Shown here one piece after another: positions 12,101-24,095 of a DNA stretch of 64,000 bases (its first letter is position 1; each line of letters starts with the position of its first letter). This DNA comes from Micromussa lordhowensis. Taxonomy: Eukaryota > Cnidaria > Anthozoa > Scleractinia > Lobophylliidae. The stretch spans positions 31,268,242 to 31,332,241 of the forward strand of contig OZ026603.1 in NCBI GenBank assembly GCA_964020085.1. The letters run 5' to 3'. The translations under genes and the position numbers were made by a program. A model generated the notes under the pieces. The model did not search any database. It saw only the letters and a list, made by a program, of their open reading frames with translations, and was not told where the DNA came from.

Positions 12101-15100
12101 GAAGTGCAAACATAGGAGAAGATTTTGCTGCAAACTGCGGCTCCATAAGTGTCCGTATAGCCGAGTTATGAGAAATTTGGCAAGGACACCTAAATCGGCC
12201 ATTTTCTGAGATTTTGCCAAGGGGGGACCAAGGGAAAATGCTCAAAAAAGTAGGCCGACTATAGGAGCTTCAAAAACACCCTGGCGCAAATTGCATCATC
12301 TCCTAATTAGTATGCACTTGAAGTGCAAACATAGGAGAAGATTTTGCTGCAAACTGCGGCTCCATAAGTGTCCGTATAGCCGAGTTATGAGAAATTTGGC
12401 AAGGACACCTAAATCGGCCATTTTCTGAGATTTTGCCAAGGGGGGACCAAGGGAAAATGCTCAAAAAAGTAGGCCGACTATAGGAGCTTCAAAAACACCC
12501 TGGCGCAAATTGCATCATCTCCTAATTAGTATGCACTTGAAGTGCAAACATAGGAGAAGATTTTGCTGCAAACTGCGGCTCCATAAGTGTCCGTATAGCC
12601 GAGTTATGAGAAATTTGGCAAGGACACCTAAATCGGCCATTTTCTGAGATTTTGCCAAGGGGGGACCAAGGGAAAATGCTCAAAAAAGTAGGCCGACTAT
12701 AGGAGCTTCAAAAACACCCTGGCGCAAATTGCATCATCTCCTAATTAGTATGCACTTGAAGTGCAAACATAGGAGAAGATTTTGCTGCAAACTGCGGCTC
12801 CATAAGTGTCCGTATAGCCGAGTTATGAGAAATTTGGCAAGGACACCTAAATCGGCCATTTTCTGAGATTTTGCCAAGGGGGGACCAAGGGAAAATGCTC
12901 AAAAAAGTAGGCCGACTATAGGAGCTTCAAAAACACCCTGGCGCAAATTGCATCATCTCCTAATTAGTATGCACTTGAAGTGCAAACATAGGAGAAGATT
13001 TTGCTGCAAACTGCGGCTCCATAAGTGTCCGTATAGCCGAGTTATGAGAAATTTGGCAAGGACACCTAAATCGGCCATTTTCTGAGATTTTGCCAAGGGG
13101 GGACCAAGGGAAAATGCTCAAAAAAGTAGGCCGACTATAGGAGCTTCAAAAACACCCTGGCGCAAATTGCATCATCTCCTAATTAGTATGCACTTGAAGT
13201 GCAAACATAGGAGAAGATTTTGCTGCAAACTGCGGCTCCATAAGTGTCCGTATAGCCGAGTTATGAGAAATTTGGCAAGGACACCTAAATCGGCCATTTT
13301 CTGAGATTTTGCCAAGGGGGGACCAAGGGAAAATGCTCAAAAAAGTAGGCCGACTATAGGAGCTTCAAAAACACCCTGGCGCAAATTGCATCATCTCCTA
13401 ATTAGTATGCACTTGAAGTGCAAACATAGGAGAAGATTTTGCTGCAAACTGCGGCTCCATAAGTGTCCGTATAGCCGAGTTATGAGAAATTTGGCAAGGA
13501 CACCTAAATCGGCCATTTTCTGAGATTTTGCCAAGGGGGGACCAAGGGAAAATGCTCAAAAAAGTAGGCCGACTATAGGAGCTTCAAAAACACCCTGGCG
13601 CAAATTGCATCATCTCCTAATTAGTATGCACTTGAAGTGCAAACATAGGAGAAGATTTTGCTGCAAACTGCGGCTCCATAAGTGTCCGTATAGCCGAGTT
13701 ATGAGAAATTTGGCAAGGACACCTAAATCGGCCATTTTCTGAGATTTTGCCAAGGGGGGACCAAGGGAAAATGCTCAAAAAAGTAGGCCGACTATAGGAG
13801 CTTCAAAAACACCCTGGCGCAAATTGCATCATCTCCTAATTAGTATGCACTTGAAGTGCAAACATAGGAGAAGATTTTGCTGCAAACTGCGGCTCCATAA
13901 GTGTCCGTATAGCCGAGTTATGAGAAATTTGGCAAGGACACCTAAATCGGCCATTTTCTGAGATTTTGCCAAGGGGGGACCAAGGGAAAATGCTCAAAAA
14001 AGTAGGCCGACTATAGGAGCTTCAAAAACACCCTGGCGCAAATTGCATCATCTCCTAATTAGTATGCACTTGAAGTGCAAACATAGGAGAAGATTTTGCT
14101 GCAAACTGCGGCTCCATAAGTGTCCGTATAGCCGAGTTATGAGAAATTTGGCAAGGACACCTAAATCGGCCATTTTCTGAGATTTTGCCAAGGGGGGACC
14201 AAGGGAAAATGCTCAAAAAAGTAGGCCGACTATAGGAGCTTCAAAAACACCCTGGCGCAAATTGCATCATCTCCTAATTAGTATGCACTTGAAGTGCAAA
14301 CATAGGAGAAGATTTTGCTGCAAACTGCGGCTCCATAAGTGTCCGTATAGCCGAGTTATGAGAAATTTGGCAAGGACACCTAAATCGGCCATTTTCTGAG
14401 ATTTTGCCAAGGGGGGACCAAGGGAAAATGCTCAAAAAAGTAGGCCGACTATAGGAGCTTCAAAAACACCCTGGCGCAAATTGCATCATCTCCTAATTAG
14501 TATGCACTTGAAGTGCAAACATAGGAGAAGATTTTGCTGCAAACTGCGGCTCCATAAGTGTCCGTATAGCCGAGTTATGAGAAATTTGGCAAGGACACCT
14601 AAATCGGCCATTTTCTGAGATTTTGCCAAGGGGGGACCAAGGGAAAATGCTCAAAAAAGTAGGCCGACTATAGGAGCTTCAAAAACACCCTGGCGCAAAT
14701 TGCATCATCTCCTAATTAGTATGCACTTGAAGTGCAAACATAGGAGAAGATTTTGCTGCAAACTGCGGCTCCATAAGTGTCCGTATAGCCGAGTTATGAG
14801 AAATTTGGCAAGGACACCTAAATCGGCCATTTTCTGAGATTTTGCCAAGGGGGGACCAAGGGAAAATGCTCAAAAAAGTAGGCCGACTATAGGAGCTTCA
14901 AAAACACCCTGGCGCAAATTGCATCATCTCCTAATTAGTATGCACTTGAAGTGCAAACATAGGAGAAGATTTTGCTGCAAACTGCGGCTCCATAAGTGTC
15001 CGTATAGCCGAGTTATGAGAAATTTGGCAAGGACACCTAAATCGGCCATTTTCTGAGATTTTGCCAAGGGGGGACCAAGGGAAAATGCTCAAAAAAGTAG

Positions 15101-18100
15101 GCCGACTATAGGAGCTTCAAAAACACCCTGGCGCAAATTGCATCATCTCCTAATTAGTATGCACTTGAAGTGCAAACATAGGAGAAGATTTTGCTGCAAA
15201 CTGCGGCTCCATAAGTGTCCGTATAGCCGAGTTATGAGAAATTTGGCAAGGACACCTAAATCGGCCATTTTCTGAGATTTTGCCAAGGGGGGACCAAGGG
15301 AAAATGCTCAAAAAAGTAGGCCGACTATAGGAGCTTCAAAAACACCCTGGCGCAAATTGCATCATCTCCTAATTAGTATGCACTTGAAGTGCAAACATAG
15401 GAGAAGATTTTGCTGCAAACTGCGGCTCCATAAGTGTCCGTATAGCCGAGTTATGAGAAATTTGGCAAGGACACCTAAATCGGCCATTTTCTGAGATTTT
15501 GCCAAGGGGGGACCAAGGGAAAATGCTCAAAAAAGTAGGCCGACTATAGGAGCTTCAAAAACACCCTGGCGCAAATTGCATCATCTCCTAATTAGTATGC
15601 ACTTGAAGTGCAAACATAGGAGAAGATTTTGCTGCAAACTGCGGCTCCATAAGTGTCCGTATAGCCGAGTTATGAGAAATTTGGCAAGGACACCTAAATC
15701 GGCCATTTTCTGAGATTTTGCCAAGGGGGGACCAAGGGAAAATGCTCAAAAAAGTAGGCCGACTATAGGAGCTTCAAAAACACCCTGGCGCAAATTGCAT
15801 CATCTCCTAATTAGTATGCACTTGAAGTGCAAACATAGGAGAAGATTTTGCTGCAAACTGCGGCTCCATAAGTGTCCGTATAGCCGAGTTATGAGAAATT
15901 TGGCAAGGACACCTAAATCGGCCATTTTCTGAGATTTTGCCAAGGGGGGACCAAGGGAAAATGCTCAAAAAAGTAGGCCGACTATAGGAGCTTCAAAAAC
16001 ACCCTGGCGCAAATTGCATCATCTCCTAATTAGTATGCACTTGAAGTGCAAACATAGGAGAAGATTTTGCTGCAAACTGCGGCTCCATAAGTGTCCGTAT
16101 AGCCGAGTTATGAGAAATTTGGCAAGGACACCTAAATCGGCCATTTTCTGAGATTTTGCCAAGGGGGGACCAAGGGAAAATGCTCAAAAAAGTAGGCCGA
16201 CTATAGGAGCTTCAAAAACACCCTGGCGCAAATTGCATCATCTCCTAATTAGTATGCACTTGAAGTGCAAACATAGGAGAAGATTTTGCTGCAAACTGCG
16301 GCTCCATAAGTGTCCGTATAGCCGAGTTATGAGAAATTTGGCAAGGACACCTAAATCGGCCATTTTCTGAGATTTTGCCAAGGGGGGACCAAGGGAAAAT
16401 GCTCAAAAAAGTAGGCCGACTATAGGAGCTTCAAAAACACCCTGGCGCAAATTGCATCATCTCCTAATTAGTATGCACTTGAAGTGCAAACATAGGAGAA
16501 GATTTTGCTGCAAACTGCGGCTCCATAAGTGTCCGTATAGCCGAGTTATGAGAAATTTGGCAAGGACACCTAAATCGGCCATTTTCTGAGATTTTGCCAA
16601 GGGGGGACCAAGGGAAAATGCTCAAAAAAGTAGGCCGACTATAGGAGCTTCAAAAACACCCTGGCGCAAATTGCATCATCTCCTAATTAGTATGCACTTG
16701 AAGTGCAAACATAGGAGAAGATTTTGCTGCAAACTGCGGCTCCATAAGTGTCCGTATAGCCGAGTTATGAGAAATTTGGCAAGGACACCTAAATCGGCCA
16801 TTTTCTGAGATTTTGCCAAGGGGGGACCAAGGGAAAATGCTCAAAAAAGTAGGCCGACTATAGGAGCTTCAAAAACACCCTGGCGCAAATTGCATCATCT
16901 CCTAATTAGTATGCACTTGAAGTGCAAACATAGGAGAAGATTTTGCTGCAAACTGCGGCTCCATAAGTGTCCGTATAGCCGAGTTATGAGAAATTTGGCA
17001 AGGACACCTAAATCGGCCATTTTCTGAGATTTTGCCAAGGGGGGACCAAGGGAAAATGCTCAAAAAAGTAGGCCGACTATAGGAGCTTCAAAAATACCCT
17101 GGCGCAAATTGCATCATCTCCTAATTAGTATGCACTTGAAGTGCAAACATAGGAGAAGATTTTGCTGCAAACTGCGGCTCCATAAGTGTCCGTATAGCCG
17201 AGTTATGAGAAATTTGGCAAGGACACCTAAATCGGCCATTTTCTGAGATTTTGCCAAGGGGGGACCAAGGGAAAATGCTCAAAAAAGTAGGCCGACTATA
17301 GGAGCTTCAAAAACACCCTGGCGCAAATTGCATCATCTCCTAATTAGTATGCACTTGAAGTGCAAACATAGGAGAAGATTTTGCTGCAAACTGCGGCTCC
17401 ATAAGTGTCCGTATAGCCGAGTTATGAGAAATTTGGCAAGGACACCTAAATCGGCCATTTTCTGAGATTTTGCCAAGGGGGGACCAAGGGAAAATGCTCA
17501 AAAAAGTAGGCCGACTATAGGAGCTTCAAAAACACCCTGGCGCAAATTGCATCATCTCCTAATTAGTATGCACTTGAAGTGCAAACATAGGAGAAGATTT
17601 TGCTGCAAACTGCGGCTCCATAAGTGTCCGTATAGCCGAGTTATGAGAAATTTGGCAAGGACACCTAAATCGGCCATTTTCTGAGATTTTGCCAAGGGGG
17701 GACCAAGGGAAAATGCTCAAAAAAGTAGGCCGACTATAGGAGCTTCAAAAACACCCTGGCGCAAATTGCATCATCTCCTAATTAGTATGCACTTGAAGTG
17801 CAAACATAGGAGAAGATTTTGCTGCAAACTGCGGCTCCATAAGTGTCCGTATAGCCGAGTTATGAGAAATTTGGCAAGGACACCTAAATCGGCCATTTTC
17901 TGAGATTTTGCCAAGGGGGGACCAAGGGAAAATGCTCAAAAAAGTAGGCCGACTATAGGAGCTTCAAAAACACCCTGGCGCAAATTGCATCATCTCCTAA
18001 TTAGTATGCACTTGAAGTGCAAACATAGGAGAAGATTTTGCTGCAAACTGCGGCTCCATAAGTGTCCGTATAGCCGAGTTATGAGAAATTTGGCAAGGAC

Positions 18101-20586
18101 ACCTAAATCGGCCATTTTCTGAGATTTTGCCAAGGGGGGACCAAGGGAAAATGCTCAAAAAAGTAGGCCGACTATAGGAGCTTCAAAAACACCCTGGCGC
18201 AAATTGCATCATCTCCTAATTAGTATGCACTTGAAGTGCAAACATAGGAGAAGATTTTGCTGCAAACTGCGGCTCCATAAGTGTCCGTATAGCCGAGTTA
18301 TGAGAAATTTGGCAAGGACACCTAAATCGGCCATTTTCTGAGATTTTGCCAAGGGGGGACCAAGGGAAAATGCTCAAAAAAGTAGGCCGACTATAGGAGC
18401 TTCAAAAACACCCTGGCGCAAATTGCATCATCTCCTAATTAGTATGCACTTGAAGTGCAAACATAGGAGAAGATTTTGCTGCAAACTGCGGCTCCATAAG
18501 TGTCCGTATAGCCGAGTTATGAGAAATTTGGCAAGGACACCTAAATCGGCCATTTTCTGAGATTTTGCCAAGGGGGGACCAAGGGAAAATGCTCAAAAAA
18601 GTAGGCCGACTATAGGAGCTTCAAAAACACCCTGGCGCAAATTGCATCATCTCCTAATTAGTATGCACTTGAAGTGCAAACATAGGAGAAGATTTTGCTG
18701 CAAACTGCGGCTCCATAAGTGTCCGTATAGCCGAGTTATGAGAAATTTGGCAAGGACACCTAAATCGGCCATTTTCTGAGATTTTGCCAAGGGGGGACCA
18801 AGGGAAAATGCTCAAAAAAGTAGGCCGACTATAGGAGCTTCAAAAACACCCTGGCGCAAATTGCATCATCTCCTAATTAGTATGCACTTGAAGTGCAAAC
18901 ATAGGAGAAGATTTTGCTGCAAACTGCGGCTCCATAAGTGTCCGTATAGCCGAGTTATGAGAAATTTGGCAAGGACACCTAAATCGGCCATTTTCTGAGA
19001 TTTTGCCAAGGGGGGACCAAGGGAAAATGCTCAAAAAAGTAGGCCGACTATAGGAGCTTCAAAAACACCCTGGCGCAAATTGCATCATCTCCTAATTAGT
19101 ATGCACTTGAAGTGCAAACATAGGAGAAGATTTTGCTGCAAACTGCGGCTCCATAAGTGTCCGTATAGCCGAGTTATGAGAAATTTGGCAAGGACACCTA
19201 AATCGGCCATTTTCTGAGATTTTGCCAAGGGGGGACCAAGGGAAAATGCTCAAAAAAGTAGGCCGACTATAGGAGCTTCAAAAACACCCTGGCGCAAATT
19301 GCATCATCTCCTAATTAGTATGCACTTGAAGTGCAAACATAGGAGAAGATTTTGCTGCAAACTGCGGCTCCATAAGTGTCCGTATAGCCGAGTTATGAGA
19401 AATTTGGCAAGGACACCTAAATCGGCCATTTTCTGAGATTTTGCCAAGGGGGGACCAAGGGAAAATGCTCAAAAAAGTAGGCCGACTATAGGAGCTTCAA
19501 AAACACCCTGGCGCAAATTGCATCATCTCCTAATTAGTATGCACTTGAAGTGCAAACATAGGAGAAGATTTTGCTGCAAACTGCGGCTCCATAAGTGTCC
19601 GTATAGCCGAGTTATGAGAAATTTGGCAAGGACACCTAAATCGGCCATTTTCTGAGATTTTGCCAAGGGGGGACCAAGGGAAAATGCTCAAAAAAGTAGG
19701 CCGACTATAGGAGCTTCAAAAACACCCTGGCGCAAATTGCATCATCTCCTAATTAGTATGCACTTGAAGTGCAAACATAGGAGAAGATTTTGCTGCAAAC
19801 TGCGGCTCCATAAGTGTCCGTATAGCCGAGTTATGAGAAATTTGGCAAGGACACCTAAATCGGCCATTTTCTGAGATTTTGCCAAGGGGGGACCAAGGGA
19901 AAATGCTCAAAAAAGTAGGCCGACTATAGGAGCTTCAAAAACACCCTGGCGCAAATTGCATCATCTCCTAATTAGTATGCACTTGAAGTGCAAACATAGG
20001 AGAAGATTTTGCTGCAAACTGCGGCTCCATAAGTGTCCGTATAGCCGAGTTATGAGAAATTTGGCAAGGACACCTAAATCGGCCATTTTCTGAGATTTTG
20101 CCAAGGGGGGACCAAGGGAAAATGCTCAAAAAAGTAGGCCGACTATAGGAGCTTCAAAAACACCCTGGCGCAAATTGCATCATCTCCTAATTAGTATGCA
20201 CTTGAAGTGCAAACATAGGAGAAGATTTTGCTGCAAACTGCGGCTCCATAAGTGTCCGTATAGCCGAGTTATGAGAAATTTGGCAAGGACACCTAAATCG
20301 GCCATTTTCTGAGATTTTGCCAAGGGGGGACCAAGGGAAAATGCTCAAAAAAGTAGGCCGACTATAGGAGCTTCAAAAACACCCTGGCGCAAATTGCATC
20401 ATCTCCTAATTAGTATGCACTTGAAGTGCAAACATAGGAGAAGATTTTGCTGCAAACTGCGGCTCCATAAGTGTCCGTATAGCCGAGTTATGAGAAATTT
20501 GGCAAGGACACCTAAATCGGCCATTTTCTGAGATTTTGCCAAGGGGGGACCAAGGGAAAATGCTCAAAAAAGTAGGCCGACTATAG

Positions 20587-20810
20587 GAGCTTCAAAAACA
20601 CCCTGGCGCAAATTGCATCATCTCCTAATTAGTATGCACTTGAAGTGCAAACATAGGAGAAGATTTTGCTGCAAACTGCGGCTCCATAAGTGTCCGTATA
20701 GCCGAGTTATGAGAAATTTGGCAAGGACACCTAAATCGGCCATTTTCTGAGATTTTGCCAAGGGGGGACCAAGGGAAAATGGTACTCTAAAAAAAGTAGG
20801 CCGACTATAG
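20587..20810. repeat. 224-bp length-variant monomer (net +5 bp)
   Basis: This is the only monomer with a net length change. Between 'aaaatg' and 'gtagg', where the consensus has ctc plus six a, this copy reads 'gtactctaaaaaaa' at about 20782-20795. The gain can be written as gta inserted before ctc, a t after it, and one a added to the A-run. It shifts the phase of all downstream monomers by 5 bp. The change sits beside a homopolymer, so it may be a replication error or a sequencing or joining artefact. The seam between block A and the next stretch lies here. Confidence 0.95.
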
Positions 20811-23800
20811 GAGCTTCAAAAACACCCTGGCGCAAATTGCATCATCTCCTAATTAGTATGCACTTGAAGTGCAAACATAGGAGAAGATTTTGCTGCAAAC
20901 TGCGGCTCCATAAGTGTCCGTATAGCCGAGTTATGAGAAATTTGGCAAGGACACCTAAATCGGCCATTTTCTGAGATTTTGCCAAGGGGGGACCAAGGGA
21001 AAATGCTCAAAAAAGTAGGCCGACTATAGGAGCTTCAAAAACACCCTGGCGCAAATTGCATCATCTCCTAATTAGTATGCACTTGAAGTGCAAACATAGG
21101 AGAAGATTTTGCTGCAAACTGCGGCTCCATAAGTGTCCGTATAGCCGAGTTATGAGAAATTTGGCAAGGACACCTAAATCGGCCATTTTCTGAGATTTTG
21201 CCAAGGGGGGACCAAGGGAAAATGCTCAAAAAAGTAGGCCGACTATAGGAGCTTCAAAAACACCCTGGCGCAAATTGCATCATCTCCTAATTAGTATGCA
21301 CTTGAAGTGCAAACATAGGAGAAGATTTTGCTGCAAACTGCGGCTCCATAAGTGTCCGTATAGCCGAGTTATGAGAAATTTGGCAAGGACACCTAAATCG
21401 GCCATTTTCTGAGATTTTGCCAAGGGGGGACCAAGGGAAAATGCTCAAAAAAGTAGGCCGACTATAGGAGCTTCAAAAACACCCTGGCGCAAATTGCATC
21501 ATCTCCTAATTAGTATGCACTTGAAGTGCAAACATAGGAGAAGATTTTGCTGCAAACTGCGGCTCCATAAGTGTCCGTATAGCCGAGTTATGAGAAATTT
21601 GGCAAGGACACCTAAATCGGCCATTCAGGGAAAATGTGCCAAGGGGGGACCAAGGGAAAATGCTCAAAAAAGTAGGCCGACTATAGGAGCTTCAAAAACA
21701 CCCTGGCGCAAATTGCATCATCTCCTAATTAGTATGCACTTGAAGTGCAAACATAGGAGAAGATTTTGCTGCAAACTGCGGCTCCATAAGTGTCCGTATA
21801 GCCGAGTTATGAGAAATTTGGCAAGGACACCTAAATCGGCCATTTTCTGAGATTTTGCCAAGGGGGGACCAAGGGAAAATGCTCAAAAAAGTAGGCCGAC
21901 TATAGGAGCTTCAAAAACACCCTGGCGCAAATTGCATCATCTCCTAATTAGTATGCACTTGAAGTGCAAACATAGGAGAAGATTTTGCTGCAAACTGCGG
22001 CTCCATAAGTGTCCGTATAGCCGAGTTATGAGAAATTTGGCAAGGACACCTAAATCGGCCATTTTCTGAGATTTTGCCAAGGGGGGACCAAAGGAAAATG
22101 CTCAAAAAAGTAGGCCGACTATAGGAGCTTCAAAAACACCCTGGCGCAAATTGCATCATCTCCTAATTAGTATGCACTTGAAGTGCAAACATAGGAGAAG
22201 ATTTTGCTGCAAACTGCGGCTCCATAAGTGTCCGTATAGCCGAGTTATGAGAAATTTGGCAAGGACACCTAAATCGGCCATTTTCTGAGATTTTGCCAAG
22301 GGGGGACCAAGGGAAAATGCTCAAAAAAGTAGGCCGACTATAGGAGCTTCAAAAACACCCTGGCGCAAATTGCATCATCTCCTAATTAGTATGCACTTGA
22401 AGTGCAAACATAGGAGAAGATTTTGCTGCAAACTGCGGCTCCATAAGTGTCCGTATAGCCGAGTTATGAGAAATTTGGCAAGGACACCTAAATCGGCCAT
22501 TTTCTGAGATTTTGCCAAGGGGGGACCAAGGGAAAATGCTCAAAAAAGTAGGCCGACTATAGGAGCTTCAAAAACACCCTGGCGCAAATTGCATCATCTC
22601 CTAATTAGTATGCACTTGAAGTGCAAACATAGGAGAAGATTTTGCTGCAAACTGCGGCTCCATAAGTGTCCGTATAGCCGAGTTATGAGAAATTTGGCAA
22701 GGACACCTAAATCGGCCATTTTCTGAGATTTTGCCAAGGGGGGACCAAGGGAAAATGCTCAAAAAAGTAGGCCGACTATAGGAGCTTCAAAAACACCCTG
22801 GCGCAAATTGCATCATCTCCTAATTAGTATGCACTTGAAGTGCAAACATAGGAGAAGATTTTGCTGCAAACTGCGGCTCCATAAGTGTCCGTATAGCCGA
22901 GTTATGAGAAATTTGGCAAGGACACCTAAATCGGCCATTTTCTGAGATTTTGCCAAGGGGGGACCAAGGGAAAATGCTCAAAAAAGTAGGCCGACTATAG
23001 GAGCTTCAAAAACACCCTGGCGCAAATTGCATCATCTCCTAATTAGTATGCACTTGAAGTGCAAACATAGGAGAAGATTTTGCTGCAAACTGCGGCTCCA
23101 TAAGTGTCCGTATAGCCGAGTTATGAGAAATTTGGCAAGGACACCTAAATCGGCCATTTTCTGAGATTTTGCCAAGGGGGGACCAAGGGAAAATGCTCAA
23201 AAAAGTAGGCCGACTATAGGAGCTTCAAAAACACCCTGGCGCAAATTGCATCATCTCCTAATTAGTATGCACTTGAAGTGCAAACATAGGAGAAGATTTT
23301 GCTGCAAACTGCGGCTCCATAAGTGTCCGTATAGCCGAGTTATGAGAAATTTGGCAAGGACACCTAAATCGGCCATTTTCTGAGATTTTGCCAAGGGGGG
23401 ACCAAGGGAAAATGCTCAAAAAAGTAGGCCGACTATAGGAGCTTCAAAAACACCCTGGCGCAAATTGCATCATCTCCTAATTAGTATGCACTTGAAGTGC
23501 AAACATAGGAGAAGATTTTGCTGCAAACTGCGGCTCCATAAGTGTCCGTATAGCCGAGTTATGAGAAATTTGGCAAGGACACCTAAATCGGCCATTTTCT
23601 GAGATTTTGCCAAGGGGGGACCAAGGGAAAATGCTCAAAAAAGTAGGCCGACTATAGGAGCTTCAAAAACACCCTGGCGCAAATTGCATCATCTCCTAAT
23701 TAGTATGCACTTGAAGTGCAAACATAGGAGAAGATTTTGCTGCAAACTGCGGCTCCATAAGTGTCCGTATAGCCGAGTTATGAGAAATTTGGCAAGGACA

Positions 23801-24095
23801 CCTAAATCGGCCATTTTCTGAGATTTTGCCAAGGGGGGACCAAGGGAAAATGCTCAAAAAAGTAGGCCGACTATAGGAGCTTCAAAAACACCCTGGCGCA
23901 AATTGCATCATCTCCTAATTAGTATGCACTTGAAGTGCAAACATAGGAGAAGATTTTGCTGCAAACTGCGGCTCCATAAGTGTCCGTATAGCCGAGTTAT
24001 GAGAAATTTGGCAAGGACACCTAAATCGGCCATTTTCTGAGATTTTGCCAAGGGGGGACCAAGGGAAAATGCTCAAAAAAGTAGGCCGACTATAG
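20811..24095. repeat. Fifteen near-consensus monomers after the length variant
   Basis: Fifteen 219-bp monomers. They match block A except for the chimeric monomer at 21468-21686 and one substitution, g-to-a at 22092 (u187). No higher-order pattern is seen. The stretch leads into the variant-rich block that begins with the monomer at 24096. Confidence 0.93.
21468..21686. repeat. Chimeric monomer with an 11-bp internal block replacement
   Basis: At 21626-21636 (u159-169) seven of eleven bases differ from consensus while the length is unchanged. The new block contains 'agggaaaatg' at 21627-21636. The same ten bases occur normally at u186-195, 26 bp further on in each monomer. This looks like a short misplaced copy through template switching or slipped pairing, an inference. 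It removes an in-frame tga on the + strand, so a 118-codon frame (21494-21850) runs across the monomer junction into the next copy. That frame only repeats the satellite translation and is not treated as a gene. Confidence 0.92.

Larger units (their letters stand above)
1..20586. repeat. Block A: 94 nearly identical monomers
   Basis: Ninety-four consecutive 219-bp monomers with only two substitutions seen: a-to-g at 5265 (u9, monomer 25) and c-to-t at 17095 (u13, monomer 79). There is no length variation and no higher-order pattern. This is roughly one change per 10 kb, far below the density in the later variant-rich blocks, so this part was probably amplified or homogenised most recently. 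A run of identical monomers this long is also where assemblers collapse or expand copy number, so the exact count of 94 is less certain than the sequence. Confidence 0.95.

Noticed and set aside
21494..21850. A 118-codon plus-strand open frame, cysteine- and arginine-rich with an internal duplication.
   Set aside because: It is the satellite translated through two monomers. It opens only because the block replacement at 21626-21636 removes a tga, and it stops normally in the next copy. No promoter or other gene signal is present.
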